Assembly: GCF_030814415.1 (NCBI RefSeq)
Contig: NZ_JAUSVB010000001.1
Location: 1,054,001-1,118,000, forward strand
Length of the DNA stretch: 64,000 nucleotides
Source of the DNA: Cellulomonas humilata
GTDB taxonomy: Bacteria; Actinomycetota; Actinomycetes; Actinomycetales; Cellulomonadaceae
Reading direction: 5' to 3'
Positions within the stretch are counted from its first letter, which is position 1; every line of letters starts with the position of its first letter. This document shows positions 42,155 to 50,342 of the stretch, piece after piece. The notes below the pieces were generated by a model. The model did not search any database, had not been told where the DNA came from, and saw nothing but the letters and a program-made list of their open reading frames with translations. The translations under genes and the position numbers were made by a program.

Positions 42155-42387
42155 CGGATCTCCTCGTCGTCCGGCACGGCCGGTCCGAGATGGTGGCGGC
42201 GTCCCGTCCGTGCAGCGGCTCCCTGCGAGGAGCGTGGTGGTGGCGTACATCGAGCGCAGGCCTGCGGCGAACAAGCTCGGGGCGGTGCGCGACGGCCGGC
42301 AGCCGGGGAGCCGCGGGACTGGTGTCGTCGGGAGAGGGTAGCCGACCGAGGGCGCCGAAATGTCGGAAGTGTCGTATTCCACACCCG

Positions 42388-43326
42388 TCAGAGGTGGCGC
42401 ACCATCTCCAGCTCCGGGCCGATCGAGCTGGCGAACGTGACGCCCGACGGCACGAAGCCTGCGCGCCGGTAGGCACCCTGCGCCCGGGCGTTCTCGGCGT
42501 GCACCCCGAGGGTCAGCTCGTCGAAGCCCAGGTCACGGGCCCACCGCGCGGTCTCCTCGAGCAGCCGGTCGATGAGCCCGGAACCGCGCTGCTCACCGCG
42601 CACGTAGACCCCGACCACGGCCGCGCGGCTCCGCCCGACCGGCCGGCCGTGATAGTCGAGGAACCCGGCCCGCTGCGCGATCACGGTGACCGAGCCCACC
42701 CAGGCGGCGCCGTCGATGGCGACGAACTGCGCGACGTCATCCCCAGCGGCCGCGCGCTCGGTGCGTCCCCGGTAGAACGCGTCCGGCTCGGCCGAGGCTC
42801 GCTCGTACGTCTCGAGGAACGCGATGCCGGCGGCCTCGTCCTGGAGCGCCTCGAGGCGCAGGGCGCGCGCCGACCGCCAGTCGTCGGGACGGACGCGGCG
42901 GATGGCGACCCCCAGGTCGACCTCCCGCGACGACGAGATCCCGGGCCGGTAGTCGCCGTAGCGCGCCCAGGTCAGCCGGATCCGGAGCAGCACGATCTCC
43001 GGCTCGGCCAGCGACGTGGCGAACTGCGGGAACGCGTCGAGGTAGGCCCGCGCGCAGGCGTCACGGTCGGCGCCGTCCGGCAGGTCGGCCAACCCTTCGC
43101 ACTGCAGCGTGGTCCCGTCGCGACCCCCGATCACGACCGCCACCCGCGGGTCTCGACGGAGGTTCGCGACCTTGCGCGAGGACGTCCGCGCGTCCAGCAC
43201 GAGCTCTCCGGCGTCCGTCGCGGTGATCGGCAGGTAGGCGGCCTGCGGCGACCCGTCCGCGCCGAGCGTGCTCAGCACACCGTCTCCGTGCGACCGGACG
43301 TACGCGACGAGCTCTTCTCGGTCCAT
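42388..43326 (-). CDS. PPOX-barrel / GNAT acetyltransferase fusion
   Basis: The 312-residue protein joins two domains. Residues about 1-140 form an FMN-binding split barrel of the pyridoxamine-oxidase type ('VAYVRSHGDGVLSTLGADGS', 'TSSRKVANLRRDPRVAVVIG'). Residues about 145-312 are a GNAT domain: 'VAIRRVRPDDWRSARALRLE', 'VVGVYVRGEQRGSGLIDRLL' with the acetyl-CoA P-loop and 'LGVHAENARAQGAYRRAGF'. It may couple flavin or heme binding with N-acetylation of an unknown substrate. ATG 43326 is used; ATG 43335 in the same frame would add three residues. Confidence 0.82.
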   Translation of the reverse strand: MDREELVAYVRSHGDGVLSTLGADGSPQAAYLPITATDAGELVLDARTSSRKVANLRRDPRVAVVIGGRDGTTLQCEGLADLPDGADRDACARAYLDAFPQFATSLAEPEIVLLRIRLTWARYGDYRPGISSSREVDLGVAIRRVRPDDWRSARALRLEALQDEAAGIAFLETYERASAEPDAFYRGRTERAAAGDDVAQFVAIDGAAWVGSVTVIAQRAGFLDYHGRPVGRSRAAVVGVYVRGEQRGSGLIDRLLEETARWARDLGFDELTLGVHAENARAQGAYRRAGFVPSGVTFASSIGPELEMVRHL

Positions 43327-43440
43327 CCGCCGCATCGTAGGAGGGAAGTCGCTCGTCGACGATGTCGATTCCCTGGTTCCGCCGTTCGACTCGTCAGTGA
43401 GAGGGTCCGAAGGGGATCCCGACACGGCAGGAGAAGAACC

Positions 43441-43860
43441 GTGAAGTACATGCTGATCATGCGTGCCACCGACGAGGCCTACGAGGCGTTCGCGAACATC
43501 GACTTCGCCGAGATCATGGAGGCGATGGGCAGGTTCAACGACGAGATGATCTCCGCCGGCGTGCTCGTCGCGGCAGAGGGTCTGGACGACGCCGCCGACG
43601 GTGTCGTCATCGACTTCTCCTCGCAGCCGCCCGTCGTCAGCGACGGCCCCTACGGCGAGACCAAGGAGCTGTTCGGCGGCTACTGGATCCTCGACGTCGC
43701 CTCGAAGGAGGAGGCCGTCGAGTGGGCCAAGCGGGCGCCGATGACGGGCCCCGGCCAGAAGACCGAGATCCGCCGGGTCACGAGCATCGACGAGTTCCCG
43801 CAGGACAACGAATGGATCCAGAAGGAGCGTGCGTGGCGCGAGCGGACGGGCCAGCTCTGA
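43441..43860 (+). CDS. YCII/DGPF-domain protein
   Basis: The 139-residue protein has 'KYMLIMRATDEAYEAFANID', 'AAEGLDDAADGVVIDFSSQP', 'DGPYGETKELFGGYWILDVA' and 'EEAVEWAKRAPMTGPGQKTE', the DGPF branch of the YCII fold. These proteins occur with ECF sigma factors of the SigK/DUF6596 type, as directly downstream here, and may act as redox or ligand-sensing partners. GTG 43441 is the start. Its last 35 bases are duplicated 66 bases on. Confidence 0.9.
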   Translation: MKYMLIMRATDEAYEAFANIDFAEIMEAMGRFNDEMISAGVLVAAEGLDDAADGVVIDFSSQPPVVSDGPYGETKELFGGYWILDVASKEEAVEWAKRAPMTGPGQKTEIRRVTSIDEFPQDNEWIQKERAWRERTGQL

Positions 43861-43927
43861 CGTCGTCGAGCGAGAGCCGCGGGAAGGCGAGTGCGTGCGT
43901 GGCGCGAGCGGACGGGCCAGCTCTGAC
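43827..43927. repeat. Direct repeat of 35 bases with 66-base period
   Basis: The 35 bases at 43827-43861 recur exactly at 43893-43927. The first copy covers the end of the YCII gene and the start region of the sigma-factor gene; the second repeats the sigma start region. Because 66 is a multiple of three, the sigma-factor frame stays open across both copies. Confidence 0.9.
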
Positions 43928-45173
43928 CCGCTCCGGCAGCGGGCGCGAGGCGGTCGAGGCGGTGTGGCGGATCGAGTCCGCGCGCATCGTCTCGACCCTC
44001 GCCCGCTCCACCGGCGACTTCTCGCTGGCGGAGGACCTCGCGCAGGAGGCGCTGGCGGCGGCGCTGGTGGCGTGGCCACGCGACGGGATCCCGGCCAGCC
44101 CGGCGGCGTGGCTGCTCACGGTGGGTCGTCGGCGCGCGGTCGACACGTACCGGCGCCGTGTCGCGCTCGACGAGCGGAACGCCACGCTCGCCCGTGACCT
44201 CAGCGAGAGTGTGGGCGACGACCTGCTGTGGGACCCGGACCGCATCGACGACGACGTCCTGGCGCTGATGTTCGTCGCGTGCCACCCGGTGCTGTCGCGC
44301 GAGGCGCAGGTCACGATGACGCTCCGGGTGGTCGGCGGTCTGACCAGCGACGAGATCGCCCGCGCGCTCCTGGTGCCGACCGCCACGGTCCAGGCCCGGG
44401 TCACCCGCGCGAAGAAGACGCTCGGCGCGGCGCAGGTCCCGTTCGAGGTGCCGCCGCCCGACGAACGCCGCGAACGGCTGGCGTCGGTGCTGAACGTCCT
44501 CTACCTGGTGTTCACGGAGGGCTCGTCGGCGACGTCGGGCAGCGACTGGATCCGGCAGGACCTCGCCCACGAGGCGGTCCGCCAGGCCCGGGTGCTCGCG
44601 CAGCTGGTCCCCGACGAGCCCGAGGTCCACGGCCTGCTCGCGCTCCTGGAGCTGACCGCCGCCCGGTTCCCGGCGCGGGTGCGCGACGACGGGGAGCCCG
44701 TGCTCCTCGAGGAGCAGGACCGTCGACGGTGGGACCGCTCGGCGATCCGGCGCGGACGCGCGGCCCTGGCCACCGCCGGCCGGGTGGGCCGCGGGCTGGG
44801 TGCGTACGGCGTCCAGGCCGCGATCGCGGAGTGTCACGCGGTCGCACCGTCCGTGCGGGAGACCGACTGGGACCGGATCGTCGTGCTCTACGAGGCGCTC
44901 GGGCGGCTGGCGCCGTCGCCCGTCGTCGAGCTCAACCGAGCGGTCGCACTGTCCATGGCGCAGGGTCCCGCGGCGGCGCTCCCGGTGGTCGACGAGCTGG
45001 TCGCGGCGGGCAGCCTGCGCGAGTCCCACCTGCTGCCGAGCGTCCGCGGCGAGCTGCTGCGCCGGCTGGGTCGTGACGACGACGCCCGGCGCGAGCTCGA
45101 GCGCGCCATCGACCTGTGCGGGAACGAGCGCGAGCGCGAGGTGCTGGCGCGCAAGCTCGCGGCGCTCGGCTGA
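43833..45173 (+). CDS. ECF-type sigma factor with C-terminal helical domain (DUF6596/ECF42 type)
   Basis: The 446-residue protein has sigma region 2 ('ARIVSTLARSTGDFSLAEDL', 'AQEALAAALVAW'), region 4 ('MTLRVVGGLTSDEIARALLV', 'PTATVQARVTRAKKTL') and a long C-terminal helical domain ('EPEVHGLLALLELTAARFPA', 'YEALGRLAPSPVVELNRAVA') with TPR-like character. ECF42 factors pair with DGPF/YCII proteins and may respond to antibiotic or oxidative stress. GTG 43833 follows AAGGAG but the duplicated copy at GTG 43899 would give a 424-residue protein closer to relatives. The frame overlaps the YCII gene end. Confidence 0.88.
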   Translation: MARADGPALTSSSESRGKASACVARADGPALTRSGSGREAVEAVWRIESARIVSTLARSTGDFSLAEDLAQEALAAALVAWPRDGIPASPAAWLLTVGRRRAVDTYRRRVALDERNATLARDLSESVGDDLLWDPDRIDDDVLALMFVACHPVLSREAQVTMTLRVVGGLTSDEIARALLVPTATVQARVTRAKKTLGAAQVPFEVPPPDERRERLASVLNVLYLVFTEGSSATSGSDWIRQDLAHEAVRQARVLAQLVPDEPEVHGLLALLELTAARFPARVRDDGEPVLLEEQDRRRWDRSAIRRGRAALATAGRVGRGLGAYGVQAAIAECHAVAPSVRETDWDRIVVLYEALGRLAPSPVVELNRAVALSMAQGPAAALPVVDELVAAGSLRESHLLPSVRGELLRRLGRDDDARRELERAIDLCGNEREREVLARKLAALG

Positions 45174-45176
45174 CTG

Positions 45177-45198
45177 GGGGGTCCCGACAGGCCCCCCC
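45177..45198. terminator. G/C-rich hairpin terminator candidate
   Basis: GGGGGG-T-CC (45177-45185) pairs with GG-C-CCCCCC (45191-45198 and one base on) around CGACA, three bases after the sigma-factor stop. It is the likely end of the YCII-sigma transcript. Confidence 0.45.
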
Positions 45199-45230
45199 TC
45201 GGTCGGCGAACCGCCCGTAGCGTCGACGGC

Positions 45231-46112
45231 ATGGCGATCACCCTGACCCTCAACAACGGCACCGAGATGCCCGCACTCGGCTTCGGTGTCTTCCAGACCC
45301 CGCCTGACGAGACGGCCGACGCCGTCGCCACCGCGCTGGCCGCCGGGTACCGGCACATCGACACCGCCGCGGCCTACCTCAACGAGCGCGGCGTCGGCGA
45401 CGGCCTGCGCCGGTCCGGTGTCGCGAGGTCGGAGGTCTTCCTCGAGACGAAGGTCTGGATCTCCGACTACGGCTACGACGCCACCCTGCACGCCTTCGAC
45501 AAGAGCGTCGGGAAGCTCGGCGTGGACCAGCTCGACCTGCTGATCCTGCACCAGCCCCTGCCCAGCCGGTTCGACCTGACCGTCGAGGCGTACCGCGCGC
45601 TGGAGACGCTCCTGGCCGACGGGCGCGTCCGCGCGATCGGCGTCAGCAACTTCATGCCCGAGCACCTGGGGCAGCTCCTCGAGACCGCCTCCGTCGTGCC
45701 CGCCGTGAACCAGGTGGAGGTGCACCCGTACTTCTCGCAGCCCGACGTGCTGGCCACGAACGCCGAGCACGGGATCCTCACGCAGGCGTGGTCCCCGATC
45801 GGCGGCATCACGTTCTACCGGGAGGGGTACGGCGGCAGCACGCTGGACGACCCGACGATCACGGGCATCGCCGACGCGCACGGCCGGTCACCCGCCCAGG
45901 TGATGCTCCGCTGGCACCTGCAGCAGGGGCGCTCGGCCATCCCGAAGTCCACCCACCCGACGCGGATCGCCGAGAACCTCGACGTGTTCGGCTTCGAGCT
46001 CAGCGAGCTCGAGCTCGCCGCGATCACCGCCCTCGACCGGGGCGTGCGCGGCGGACCCGACCCGGCCGCCATCACCCTGGAGACGTTCGGGCGGGAGATC
46101 CCCGAGGCGTGA
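45231..46112 (+). CDS. Aldo/keto reductase, 2,5-diketo-gluconate reductase-like
   Basis: The 293-residue TIM-barrel enzyme has 'LGFGVFQTPPDETADAVATA', 'YRHIDTAAAYLNERGVGDGL' (Asp, Tyr), 'FLETKVWISDYG' (Lys), 'LDLLILHQPLPSRFDLTVEA' (His) and 'IPKSTHPTRIAENLDVFGFE' for NADPH binding, as in the AKR5 group. It reduces carbonyls of sugars or aldehydes. ATG 45231 lies 57 bases after the sigma-factor stop and probably has its own promoter. Confidence 0.9.
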   Translation: MAITLTLNNGTEMPALGFGVFQTPPDETADAVATALAAGYRHIDTAAAYLNERGVGDGLRRSGVARSEVFLETKVWISDYGYDATLHAFDKSVGKLGVDQLDLLILHQPLPSRFDLTVEAYRALETLLADGRVRAIGVSNFMPEHLGQLLETASVVPAVNQVEVHPYFSQPDVLATNAEHGILTQAWSPIGGITFYREGYGGSTLDDPTITGIADAHGRSPAQVMLRWHLQQGRSAIPKSTHPTRIAENLDVFGFELSELELAAITALDRGVRGGPDPAAITLETFGREIPEA

Positions 46113-46155
46113 ATCCCGTGGACGGCGCCGGCCGTCCGCTGCCATCGTCGACCCG

Positions 46156-46884
46156 ATGGAGCAGCTCTGGGACGCCGAGACCGCACGGCGCTACGACACC
46201 CCCGGCACCGGCATGTTCGCGCCCGAGGTCCTCGGACCGACGGTGGACCGGCTCGTCGCGCTCGCGGACGGGGGCCGCGCGCTCGAGCTCGCGATCGGGA
46301 CCGGTCGGGTCGCGGTGCCGCTCCGCGAGCGCGGGGTGCCGGTCACCGGCATCGAGCTGTCGCCGCACATGGTCGAGCAGCTGCGGACCAAGGTCGACGA
46401 GGACACCATCCCGGTCGTGCTGGGAGACATGGCGACGGCTACCGCCCCGGGCGAGTTCAGCCTCGTCTACCTGGTGTTCAACACCATCGCCAACCTGCTC
46501 ACGCAGGAGGAGCAGGTCGCATGCTTCCGCAACGCCGCCCGCCACCTGGTCCCGGGCGGCCGGTTCGTGATCGAGCTCTGGGTCCCCGAGCTGCGCAAGC
46601 TGCCGCCCGGCGTGGGGGCGACCGTCTGGCTGAACGAGCCCGGGTACATCGGCCTCGACACCTACGACGTCCTGCACCAGCGGGTGGTCTCGCACCACTT
46701 CCGTTTCGACGACAGCCGGAAGGCCGAGCTCGGCCGCACGCCGCACCGGTACATCTGGCCGTCCGAGCTGGACCTCATGGCGCAGCTGGCCGGCTTCGTG
46801 CTGGAGAGCCGCGACGCCGACTGGTCCGGCGAGGAGTTCACCGCCGACTCGCGCTCGCACGTGTCGGTCTACCGGCGTGACTGA
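46156..46884 (+). CDS. Class I SAM-dependent methyltransferase
   Basis: The 242-residue protein has motif I 'ALELAIGTGRVAVPLRERGV', 'VTGIELSPHMVEQLRTKVDE' (acidic residue), 'MATATAPGEFSLVYLVFNTI' and 'HLVPGGRFVIELWVPELRKL'. The C-terminal segment 'YIWPSELDLMAQLAGFVLES' is typical of small-molecule methyltransferases. Substrate unknown. Its stop overlaps the GNAT gene by eight bases. Confidence 0.88.
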   Translation: MEQLWDAETARRYDTPGTGMFAPEVLGPTVDRLVALADGGRALELAIGTGRVAVPLRERGVPVTGIELSPHMVEQLRTKVDEDTIPVVLGDMATATAPGEFSLVYLVFNTIANLLTQEEQVACFRNAARHLVPGGRFVIELWVPELRKLPPGVGATVWLNEPGYIGLDTYDVLHQRVVSHHFRFDDSRKAELGRTPHRYIWPSELDLMAQLAGFVLESRDADWSGEEFTADSRSHVSVYRRD

Positions 46885-47446
46885 GCCCTCCCTCCGGGTC
46901 CGGGTTCTCACGGCGGCCGACGAGGCGCAGGCCCGGGCGGCGCACGAGACCCTCGCCGACGACGGCGTCGAGTTCTGCCTCGGGCTGGACGACGTCGGGT
47001 CGTGGGCGGCGTGGCTCGAGCAGGGCGAGCGGCTCCGGGCCGGTGAGCACGTCCCGCCGCGGGTTCCCGAGACGTTCGTCGGCGGCTTCGTCGGGTCGAC
47101 CCTCGTCGGTCGGCTGTCGGTGCGGCACGAGCTGACCGAGCGGCTCGCGCTCGTCGGTGGACACCTCGGGTACGCGGTGCTGCCCGAGCACCGCCGGCGC
47201 GGCTACGCGGGAGACCTGATGCGCGAGGGGCTGCGCATCGCGCGCGAGGTCCGGCTCGACCGCGTGCTGGTCACGTGCTCGCCTGACAACATCGGGTCCG
47301 TGCGGACCATCGAGCAGGCAGGCGGGGTGCTGCAGGACGTCGTCGCGCACCCGACCGCCGGCCTCAAGCGTCGGTACTGGATCGCGCTGGTCGACGGAGC
47401 TCCGGCCGGAACACGCGGTCGATCAGCGCCGACGCGTCTCCGGTGA
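46877..47446 (+). CDS. GNAT family N-acetyltransferase
   Basis: The 189-residue protein starts at GTG 46877, which overlaps the methyltransferase stop. GNAT motifs are 'LRVRVLTAADEAQARAAHET' (start of the domain), 'LGYAVLPEHRRRGYAGDLMR' (acetyl-CoA loop Q/RxxGxG/A) and 'VLVTCSPDNIGSVRTIEQAG'. It acetylates an unknown amine. The C-terminal tail is basic and overlaps the convergent pectinesterase gene by 24 bases. Confidence 0.88.
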   Translation: MTEPSLRVRVLTAADEAQARAAHETLADDGVEFCLGLDDVGSWAAWLEQGERLRAGEHVPPRVPETFVGGFVGSTLVGRLSVRHELTERLALVGGHLGYAVLPEHRRRGYAGDLMREGLRIAREVRLDRVLVTCSPDNIGSVRTIEQAGGVLQDVVAHPTAGLKRRYWIALVDGAPAGTRGRSAPTRLR

Positions 47447-48511
47447 CCAGCCGTCAGTACCCGTCAGGTAGGCCTGGACCGTGAACGGCGCAGCCTCCGC
47501 CGGGGTGAGCTGCGGACGGTCGGCGGTCAGGAGGGCGCCGGGTCCGCGGTTGTGGTGCTCGGCGAAGCGGGCGTCCCGCCAGGACCAGCCGCCGGAGAAG
47601 TCGCTCCACGCGACCGCCCCGACGTGGTCCCCGATCCACGAGTCCCGCACGAGCACCTGACCGATCGCGTTCGGGTCGTTGCTCGGGTGCCAGGGCCGGC
47701 CGAGGAAGACGGTTCCGGCAGGGGCGTCGCTGGTGAAGCGGACCCGCGTGAACAGGAAGCCGTACGGGTTGTCGATCATGGTGCTCGGCGCCGTGACGTA
47801 CCCGTTGTTCGTCGTCGAGCCCCGGGTCAGCGAGCGGACCTCGCCGCCCTCGAACACCGCGGTCGCCCGGCCGAAGATGAAGTCCACGTCGCCCTCGACG
47901 TAGCAGTCGCGGAAGTACGCGCGCGCGACGACCGCGGCCGACGAGCTGTTCACGTAGAGGGTGTCCTGGTTGCCGAGGAACCGGACGCCGTCGAACACGA
48001 GCCGGTCGGCGCGCGTGAGGACGGCGACGGCCTGCCGGTTGGTGATCTCCGGGTGTGCGGCCTCGTCGAAGAGGTTGGCGAAGGTCAGGTTCCGGGCGGT
48101 GAAGTCGGCGCCGTCGAGCGTGACGCTCGCGCTGCCGGACGTGCCGTAGGGGCCGGAGCCGTCGGGCTTGGGGGTGCCGTTGGCGTTGTCGTAGGCGATG
48201 ACGACGTCCTGGGCGCGCCGACCGGTGCCGACGAGCGTGAGGAACGGCTTGGTCGCGGGGACCTTGACCAGCTCCCGGTACTCGCCGGGTCGCACGGCGA
48301 TGACCCAGGGCTCGACCGCGCCGGCGGGGGCGGCGTCGATGGCCGCCTGCACGCTGGCGAAGTCCGCTCGGCCGTCCGTGGAGACGGTGGCATCGGGTCG
48401 GTCGTGCCGTGGCCCCGCGTGTGCGACGCCCGCGCCGGCGATGCCGCTGAGCGCGACGCCGAGCACGGTGAAGGTGACGAGGAACAGGCCAGTACGTCGT
48501 CGTACGTGCAT
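47423..48511 (-). CDS. Secreted pectin methylesterase, CE8
   Basis: The 362-residue enzyme has a signal peptide ('LFLVTFTVLGVALSGIAGAG', cut near residue 32) and removes methyl esters from homogalacturonan. Catalytic elements are visible: 'EITNRQAVAVL' (Gln), 'FLGNQDTLYVNSSS' (Gln-Asp), 'YVEGDVDFIFGRATAVFEGG' (nucleophile Asp) and 'GTVFLGRPWHPSND' (Arg). The parallel beta-helix runs through the whole mature protein. No carbohydrate-binding module is attached. A LacI-type palindrome lies upstream of its start, suggesting sugar control. Confidence 0.93.
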   Translation of the reverse strand: MHVRRRTGLFLVTFTVLGVALSGIAGAGVAHAGPRHDRPDATVSTDGRADFASVQAAIDAAPAGAVEPWVIAVRPGEYRELVKVPATKPFLTLVGTGRRAQDVVIAYDNANGTPKPDGSGPYGTSGSASVTLDGADFTARNLTFANLFDEAAHPEITNRQAVAVLTRADRLVFDGVRFLGNQDTLYVNSSSAAVVARAYFRDCYVEGDVDFIFGRATAVFEGGEVRSLTRGSTTNNGYVTAPSTMIDNPYGFLFTRVRFTSDAPAGTVFLGRPWHPSNDPNAIGQVLVRDSWIGDHVGAVAWSDFSGGWSWRDARFAEHHNRGPGALLTADRPQLTPAEAAPFTVQAYLTGTDGWSPETRRR

Positions 48512-48525
48512 CTCAACCCCTGCGA

Positions 48526-48537
48526 GAAAGCGCTTGC
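48526..48537. promoter_or_regulatory. LacI/catabolite-type operator upstream of pectin methylesterase
   Basis: GAAAGCGCTTGC (48526-48537) is a near-perfect palindrome with the self-complementary core AAGCGCTT, 14 bases upstream of the pectin methylesterase start. LacI-family operators in cellulolytic actinobacteria have this type of centre. The LacI regulator at 58211 or another family member could bind it. Confidence 0.55.
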
Positions 48538-48633
48538 CCGGCGGCGTGACGACGCTAGGGCAGGAGCTCGAGGGGCGTCAAGAGGTGACCGCGGGGTGGC
48601 GCGCACGGAGCCCGCGCGCGCCACCCCCGGTCG

Positions 48634-50172
48634 TCAGGAGGCGCGCTCCAGCATGACGCGGTCCTCAGGGGCGAGGTGCTTGCCGGGCCCGTGCCCGTGG
48701 CCCGGGTGCGGCTTCCCCTTGCCGGGGCCGGACACGCCGTTGATGGCGGACGTGTCCCACGCGAGGCTGTACGTGGACGCTGCGATCGCCTTGGTCATGA
48801 TGCCCAGGGCGGTCGCGTTCACGTTCGACAGGTCGTCACCGACGGAGTGGTAGTTCGGGTCGTGCGTGATCCCCGCGGTGCCGCCGAAGAGGGCGACCTC
48901 CTCGTCCGTCTTGACGTCGTCGGCTCCGGTGAACAGACCGGACGCCGGGACGCCGTTGAGGATGAACGCCTGGTAGTCGGAGCGTCCGGAGAACTCGGTG
49001 TCGACCCACGGCTGACCGATCGAGTCGAACCAGCTGGTCAGCACCGCCTCGGTGGCCACCGAACCTTCGGGGACGTCGACCGGTGCCGGGTAGGTGGACT
49101 CGTCCGCGTCGTAGACGCCGATGATGTAGTTGGGCGAGCCGACCATGTCGTAGTTCAGGTACGTCGCGATGCGGTCGAGCTCACCCTCCTGCGTGGCCAG
49201 CTCCTCGACGTAGGCCGTCGAGCCGATGAGGCCGAGCTCCTCGGCACCCCACCACGCGAACCGCACCGTGTTGTGGTGCGGGGTGTGCGACTTCGCCAGC
49301 TGGACAGCGACCTCGAGGATCGCCGCTGATCCCGTGCCGTTGTCGTTGATCCCGGGGCCCTCCTCGACACCGTCGAGGTGCGCGCCGAGCATGACGACGT
49401 TGTCGTCCCGGCCCTGCTTGGTCTCGGCGATCACGTTGAACGACTCGGCCGTCTCGGTGTGGCTCGTCAGGTCGAGCGTCACGTTCACCGTGCCGGCCGC
49501 GAGCGCGGTAGCGAGCGCCTGCCCGTCGGCCTGACGGAAGCCGGCCACGGGGATGGTCACGCCTTCCGCGCCGAGCGTGCCGAAGAGCTGCACGTCAGGG
49601 ACGTTGTTGTAGATGGCGACGCCGACCGCGCCGGCTGCTTCGGCGTTCGCGGCCTTGATCGCGAACGCGCACGCACCACGGCTGATGAGGGCGATCTTTC
49701 CGGTGGCGGCGACGGTCGACCAGTCGGTGGCGAGGCAGCCGAGGGGGTCGGTGGGGGCGACCAGGTCGCCCGTCACCCCGCCGACGGGAGAGTTCGGGGA
49801 GAACTCCATCTGGTCCACCTCGTACGCGGCGGAGCCCGGGGAGTTCTCCGTCAGGGTGGCCGTGTCGATGATCTCGCGGTCGAACGTGAACGGGTCTCGT
49901 TCCGTGGTGTACCCGGCCTTGCGGAGCGTGCGCTCGACGTAGCGCGCACTCTCCTCGTAGCCGGACGTCAGGGCGGCGCGGTTGCCGCCGTTCTTGTCAG
50001 CGATGCGCTGCAGGGCTGCCAGGTGACCCTGGACCGCCCGTGTGGTGACCTTCTGGGCGAACTTCTCCGGGGATCTCCCGCGATCGTGCGCCGCCGCCGG
50101 GGACGTGAGCGCCCCCGCTGCGACGATGGCGATCGATGAGGCTAGTGCGACCAGAGTTCGACGTGCCGCCAT
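48634..50172 (-). CDS. Secreted M28-family zinc aminopeptidase with PA domain
   Basis: The 512-residue enzyme has a signal peptide (residues 1-28), an inserted protease-associated domain ('IALISRGACAFAIKAANAEA') and an M28 catalytic domain: 'VMLGAHLDGVEEGPGINDNG' (His, Asp ligands), 'FAWWGAEELGLIGSTAYVEE' (Glu pair), 'YLNYDMVGSPNYIIGVYDAD' (Asp) and 'ITHDPNYHSVGDDLSNVNAT' (His). It is a secreted leucyl- or Streptomyces griseus-type aminopeptidase. A C-terminal Gly/His-rich linker ('GPGKGKPHPGHGHGPGKH') follows. Its 5' leader has a strong hairpin. Confidence 0.92.
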   Translation of the reverse strand: MAARRTLVALASSIAIVAAGALTSPAAAHDRGRSPEKFAQKVTTRAVQGHLAALQRIADKNGGNRAALTSGYEESARYVERTLRKAGYTTERDPFTFDREIIDTATLTENSPGSAAYEVDQMEFSPNSPVGGVTGDLVAPTDPLGCLATDWSTVAATGKIALISRGACAFAIKAANAEAAGAVGVAIYNNVPDVQLFGTLGAEGVTIPVAGFRQADGQALATALAAGTVNVTLDLTSHTETAESFNVIAETKQGRDDNVVMLGAHLDGVEEGPGINDNGTGSAAILEVAVQLAKSHTPHHNTVRFAWWGAEELGLIGSTAYVEELATQEGELDRIATYLNYDMVGSPNYIIGVYDADESTYPAPVDVPEGSVATEAVLTSWFDSIGQPWVDTEFSGRSDYQAFILNGVPASGLFTGADDVKTDEEVALFGGTAGITHDPNYHSVGDDLSNVNATALGIMTKAIAASTYSLAWDTSAINGVSGPGKGKPHPGHGHGPGKHLAPEDRVMLERAS

Positions 50173-50193
50173 GCGGTGTCCTCCTCACACGTC

Positions 50194-50215
50194 GGCGCGG
50201 CCTGTAGGCCGCGCC
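50194..50215 (-). promoter_or_regulatory. Perfect hairpin in the 5' leader of the M28 peptidase
   Basis: GGCGCGGCCT (50194-50203) and AGGCCGCGCC (50206-50215) are perfect 10-base arms two bases apart, 22 bases upstream of the M28 start. It could stabilise the mRNA, act as an operator, or end read-through from the left. Confidence 0.5.
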
Positions 50216-50297
50216 GGGCCAACCCCCTGTCGGCCGCCCACTAGATCAGCACAGAACGGTCACAGGTGGGAGATGGTTCGCGCTGGCAACCGAGCCG

Positions 50298-50335
50298 GTC
50301 CGGTGGTGCGGCGGAGCATCGCCGCACCACCGGAC
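50298..50335 (-). terminator. 16-base-pair hairpin terminator after the FBP-domain gene
   Basis: Positions 50298-50313 pair perfectly with 50320-50335 around the six-base loop GAGCAT. It lies eight bases past the stop of the FBP-domain gene and is the best terminator in the window, though it lacks a U run, as is common in GC-rich actinobacteria. Confidence 0.8.
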
Positions 50336-50342
50336 GGAGCGC

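Noticed and set aside
42155..42387. Short frames in the gap between the TPR-like gene and the PPOX-GNAT gene
   Set aside because: Several frames stay open in both directions but none has a ribosome-binding site or a recognisable product.
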